From contig DLXL01000070.1 in the NCBI GenBank assembly GCA_003448025.1, positions 1-8,179 on the forward strand: a stretch of 8,179 bases of DNA, in the 5' to 3' direction. A model generated the notes under the pieces. It was not told the origin of the DNA. It did no database searches and saw only the letters and a list, made by a program, of their open reading frames with translations. This document shows, piece after piece, positions 5,981 through 8,179 of the stretch. Origin of the DNA: Saprospirales bacterium. Its GTDB lineage: Bacteria; Bacteroidota; Bacteroidia; Chitinophagales; Saprospiraceae. Position numbers and translations under genes: made by a program. Within the stretch, counting starts at the first letter, position 1, and each line of letters starts with the position of its first letter.

Positions 5981-8071
5981 TTACTTCGCCAATACCACTT
6001 TAATCAGAATGGACTCTTCGCCCGCTCTGACGCTTAGCAGGTACATGCCATTCGTGAGTTCATTCACAGGTATAGTCATGTTGTTCTGACCTTCAAAAGC
6101 AGTTACTACTTGCTGCTGCACCAGTTTTCCAGCCAGATCCATCAGCTGAATAGTTGTTTCCAGGTTGCTTGTTGCATCAAACTGAATATTGATATGATCC
6201 GTGGCCGGATTTGGGCCGGCACTGAAATTGGAGATAGATGGCTGTTCATCGTTATCCAAACCAATGAAATTTCTTTCGCTGCCTCCTCCCTGGAAGCCGG
6301 GCTGCTGGCAACCGGTGATGACCACGTCGTCAATGTAAACCCGGTCATCATCGGCGGAAGCATCCGCACGGAAACGAAGACGAGTATTGGCAGTGAATGG
6401 GCCTGCGATGATTACCTGTCCTGATGTGCGGACCCCGTTTGAAAATTCGGTTCCGGCATTAAAATCAGCGACTGTAGTATAGTTCGTCCCCCCATTGGTG
6501 GATATTTGAAGCCAAAAATCCTCGCCATTTTCAAAGCTGATTGAATAATAAGAGAAATCTACGGTCAGTTCATCATAGGACGTCCAATTCTGGTTTGTCG
6601 TTGACATAACCGAAGTGTTGGTGTTGTCGCGGAGGAGAATGCTATGGGTTGGTGAATTAGCATAACTGGCATTATTCGTCCGGATACAATCCGTTCCGCC
6701 GTCGGTCCAGATACCGAAACCTGTTTCAAAATTATTGGAATTGATGTCAACATAAGAACACTGTCCACCACCACAGACGTTCAGGCAAGCCGCGTTATAC
6801 ACTTTATCGCGTATCAGATCACCTGGTTGGGGGCCAAAACCGTTGTTAAAATTGATCCCTACATTGCCTATCAAATGGCAATAGCTCATGACGGTTCCGC
6901 CGTTCGTTGGCAAATCGGCATTACAGCCTTCACTATAGCCTGCCGCTGGTCCACAACCGTCAATAGCGGTATTGTTGCCATTCCAAACACAGGCATGCGT
7001 ATGAGGAGAACCCAGATTGTGTCCGATTTCGTGGGTAATAACCTCGATCGTCCAGGAATAGGTGGGTACATTGTTGTAAGTGGAATTAATGCTGCTGTAC
7101 CCAACACCGTAATAACCATTGCACAAAACGTCAAGATATGCCACACCGCCAAGGCCATTGATACCCACCAGGTGCGCAAGGTCCCCGTTGTAAACACCAT
7201 TTAATTCATTTCTGAACTGGTTAAGGTAGTCGCCGGCACCAGGTCCTGTATAGGGATCCGCAACATCCCATACATACAATTCATGCAGGGTAAGGTTAAT
7301 GGATTCATTGGTATACATGGCTGAAACCTGACTGAATACACCAGTCATATAGGAGGTTACATTAGCCACGCTTCCTTTATTTTGGAAGAGCGTATAATCC
7401 GTTTCCACATACATGCGAACACAATTATCAGGATTGTATGCACGGTCAGATACAGCGGCTTCCTCGCCAATTTTGTGCAATTCATCATCGGTGTAACATA
7501 CAAAACCACGGGCTTCTATTATATCTGAGTCTTTAAACAGGATATGGGTTTTATCCTGACTTCCTGGCAGCAGCCCTATGGTAAATCGTTCATCATTAAA
7601 TTCTACCATGCCGATTACTTCATTTTCGAATACACTGATGGTAACCAATGAGGCAGGATTATCTGCTACAATGCCCCAGTAGTGAACGCCTTTATCCACA
7701 TCATTGGCGACCTCCCCCGTTGAAGCGGCGCGTACCTGGAATGCATCGGAGAAATTTTTTGCAGGAACAAGGTCAAGTGTAATGCTGCTGCTATTTTCCC
7801 AGGGCATCGTTAGAGAAACAGGAGATCCCTGGTTGGACCGCAATTCCTTGGTTTTGGCAGCGTCCCATGCCAGTAATGTTGAGTGTTTCAGGGATTTTTG
7901 GGCTTCAAATCGCTCGGCTGACTGATCAGCCTCATATTTTAACAGAGGGAGTTTAAGGAATTCCTGTTTGGCTTTGGCTTGCAGCACCATTTGAGGAATC
8001 GGTTTGAAGGATTGGCCAAATATTGCGGTTGCAAGGAACAGCAATGAAAAGGAAAAAAAATGTTTAAGCAT
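5981..8071 (-). CDS. Secreted reprolysin-like zinc metalloprotease with MAM-like and type IX secretion sorting domains
   Basis: This 696-residue zinc endopeptidase is predicted to be exported to the cell surface or medium. Residues 1-19 form a signal peptide (short basic start, hydrophobic SFSLLFLATAIFG). Residues 20-210 look like a pro-region. The catalytic domain spans about 215-433 and has the metzincin zinc site HEIGHNLGSPH (H347, E348, H351, H357) and a Met-turn VMSYC (M395), with several cysteines (361, 373, 383, 398, 429, 433) that probably form disulfides. This fits the M12B reprolysin-like peptidases frequent in Bacteroidota. A MAM-like beta-sandwich follows at about 438-588, ending in RVYIDDVVITGC. 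After a glycine-rich linker, residues 612-696 match a Por/type A sorting domain (SAGPNPATDHINIQF, then NGMYLLSV and a KVVLAK terminus), which directs the protein through the type IX system and is normally removed. The start follows a good promoter. The substrate is unknown; nutrient acquisition or surface processing is inferred. Confidence 0.95.
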   Translation of the reverse strand: MLKHFFSFSLLFLATAIFGQSFKPIPQMVLQAKAKQEFLKLPLLKYEADQSAERFEAQKSLKHSTLLAWDAAKTKELRSNQGSPVSLTMPWENSSSITLDLVPAKNFSDAFQVRAASTGEVANDVDKGVHYWGIVADNPASLVTISVFENEVIGMVEFNDERFTIGLLPGSQDKTHILFKDSDIIEARGFVCYTDDELHKIGEEAAVSDRAYNPDNCVRMYVETDYTLFQNKGSVANVTSYMTGVFSQVSAMYTNESINLTLHELYVWDVADPYTGPGAGDYLNQFRNELNGVYNGDLAHLVGINGLGGVAYLDVLCNGYYGVGYSSINSTYNNVPTYSWTIEVITHEIGHNLGSPHTHACVWNGNNTAIDGCGPAAGYSEGCNADLPTNGGTVMSYCHLIGNVGINFNNGFGPQPGDLIRDKVYNAACLNVCGGGQCSYVDINSNNFETGFGIWTDGGTDCIRTNNASYANSPTHSILLRDNTNTSVMSTTNQNWTSYDELTVDFSYYSISFENGEDFWLQISTNGGTNYTTVADFNAGTEFSNGVRTSGQVIIAGPFTANTRLRFRADASADDDRVYIDDVVITGCQQPGFQGGGSERNFIGLDNDEQPSISNFSAGPNPATDHINIQFDATSNLETTIQLMDLAGKLVQQQVVTAFEGQNNMTIPVNELTNGMYLLSVRAGEESILIKVVLAK

Positions 8072-8127
8072 AATTTGACTTGTTTAAAACGTGAATGAAT
8101 CAGGAATATTAAAGTTTTGAGAAAGGG

Positions 8128-8155
8128 CAAATGTAACTTTATTTTTTATTGCCAA
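8128..8155 (-). promoter_or_regulatory. Bacteroidota-type promoter of the metalloprotease gene
   Basis: On the minus strand, TTG (8155-8153) is followed after 17 bp by TACATTTG (8135-8128), a full match to the TAnnTTTG -7 element, with an AT-rich spacer. The predicted start near 8121 would give a leader of about 50 nt before the ATG at 8071. The leader has no Shine-Dalgarno. It ends in an AT-rich segment (TTTAAACAAGTCAAATT) before the ATG, common for genes of this phylum. Confidence 0.65.
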
Positions 8156-8179
8156 CCTTTTCGCCATTTGAAAAATTGT

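Noticed and set aside
6827..7204. 125-codon plus-strand reading frame inside the protease gene
   Set aside because: It is antisense to the zinc-binding domain, whose motifs show the real frame; no family features are seen.

Overview
The window looks like chromosomal DNA from a member of the Bacteroidota, most likely a Saprospiraceae-like environmental lineage. Three things point there: a secreted protease with a C-terminal type IX secretion (Por) sorting domain, a TTG-N17-TAnnTTTG promoter in front of that protease, and the lack of Shine-Dalgarno sequences before the main genes. The phylum call is well supported. The family call is an impression from gene style and repeats. No mobile-element genes, CRISPR array, tRNA or rRNA were seen.

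Layout: (1) 25-627, minus strand, hypoxanthine phosphoribosyltransferase, preceded at the window edge by a short 7-bp tandem repeat. (2) 628-816, a divergent intergenic region holding a long inverted repeat with 30-bp arms and one mismatch (684-767). (3) 817-3402, plus strand, an 861-residue ten-helix FtsX/MacB-type ABC transporter permease of the YbbP kind, with no ATPase gene beside it. (4) 3403-3688, an intergenic region with a possible small-gene remnant and a striking structure: seven GTCATTTT-type units followed by four units in inverted orientation, nearly all on a 9-10 bp period, able to fold into one long hairpin just before the next start codon. (5) 3689-5701, plus strand, a multi-pass membrane protein with about seven C-terminal TPRs that resembles TMTC-type GT-C glycosyltransferases. 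(6) 5702-5980, a convergent intergenic region with a long hairpin and U-tract that fits a terminator for the minus-strand protease gene, plus a small perfect palindrome. (7) 5981-8071, minus strand, a secreted HExxHxxGxxH metalloprotease with a MAM-like domain and a Por sorting domain. (8) 8072-8179, the protease promoter region.

The four genes do not form an obvious pathway. They cover purine salvage, a membrane transport or lipoprotein-type permease, a probable envelope glycosyltransferase and an exported protease, each apparently with its own transcription unit. The most unusual content is intergenic: three long palindromic structures in three gaps, two of which look like members of one repeat class, and the phased GTCATTTT array, for which I know no described function.
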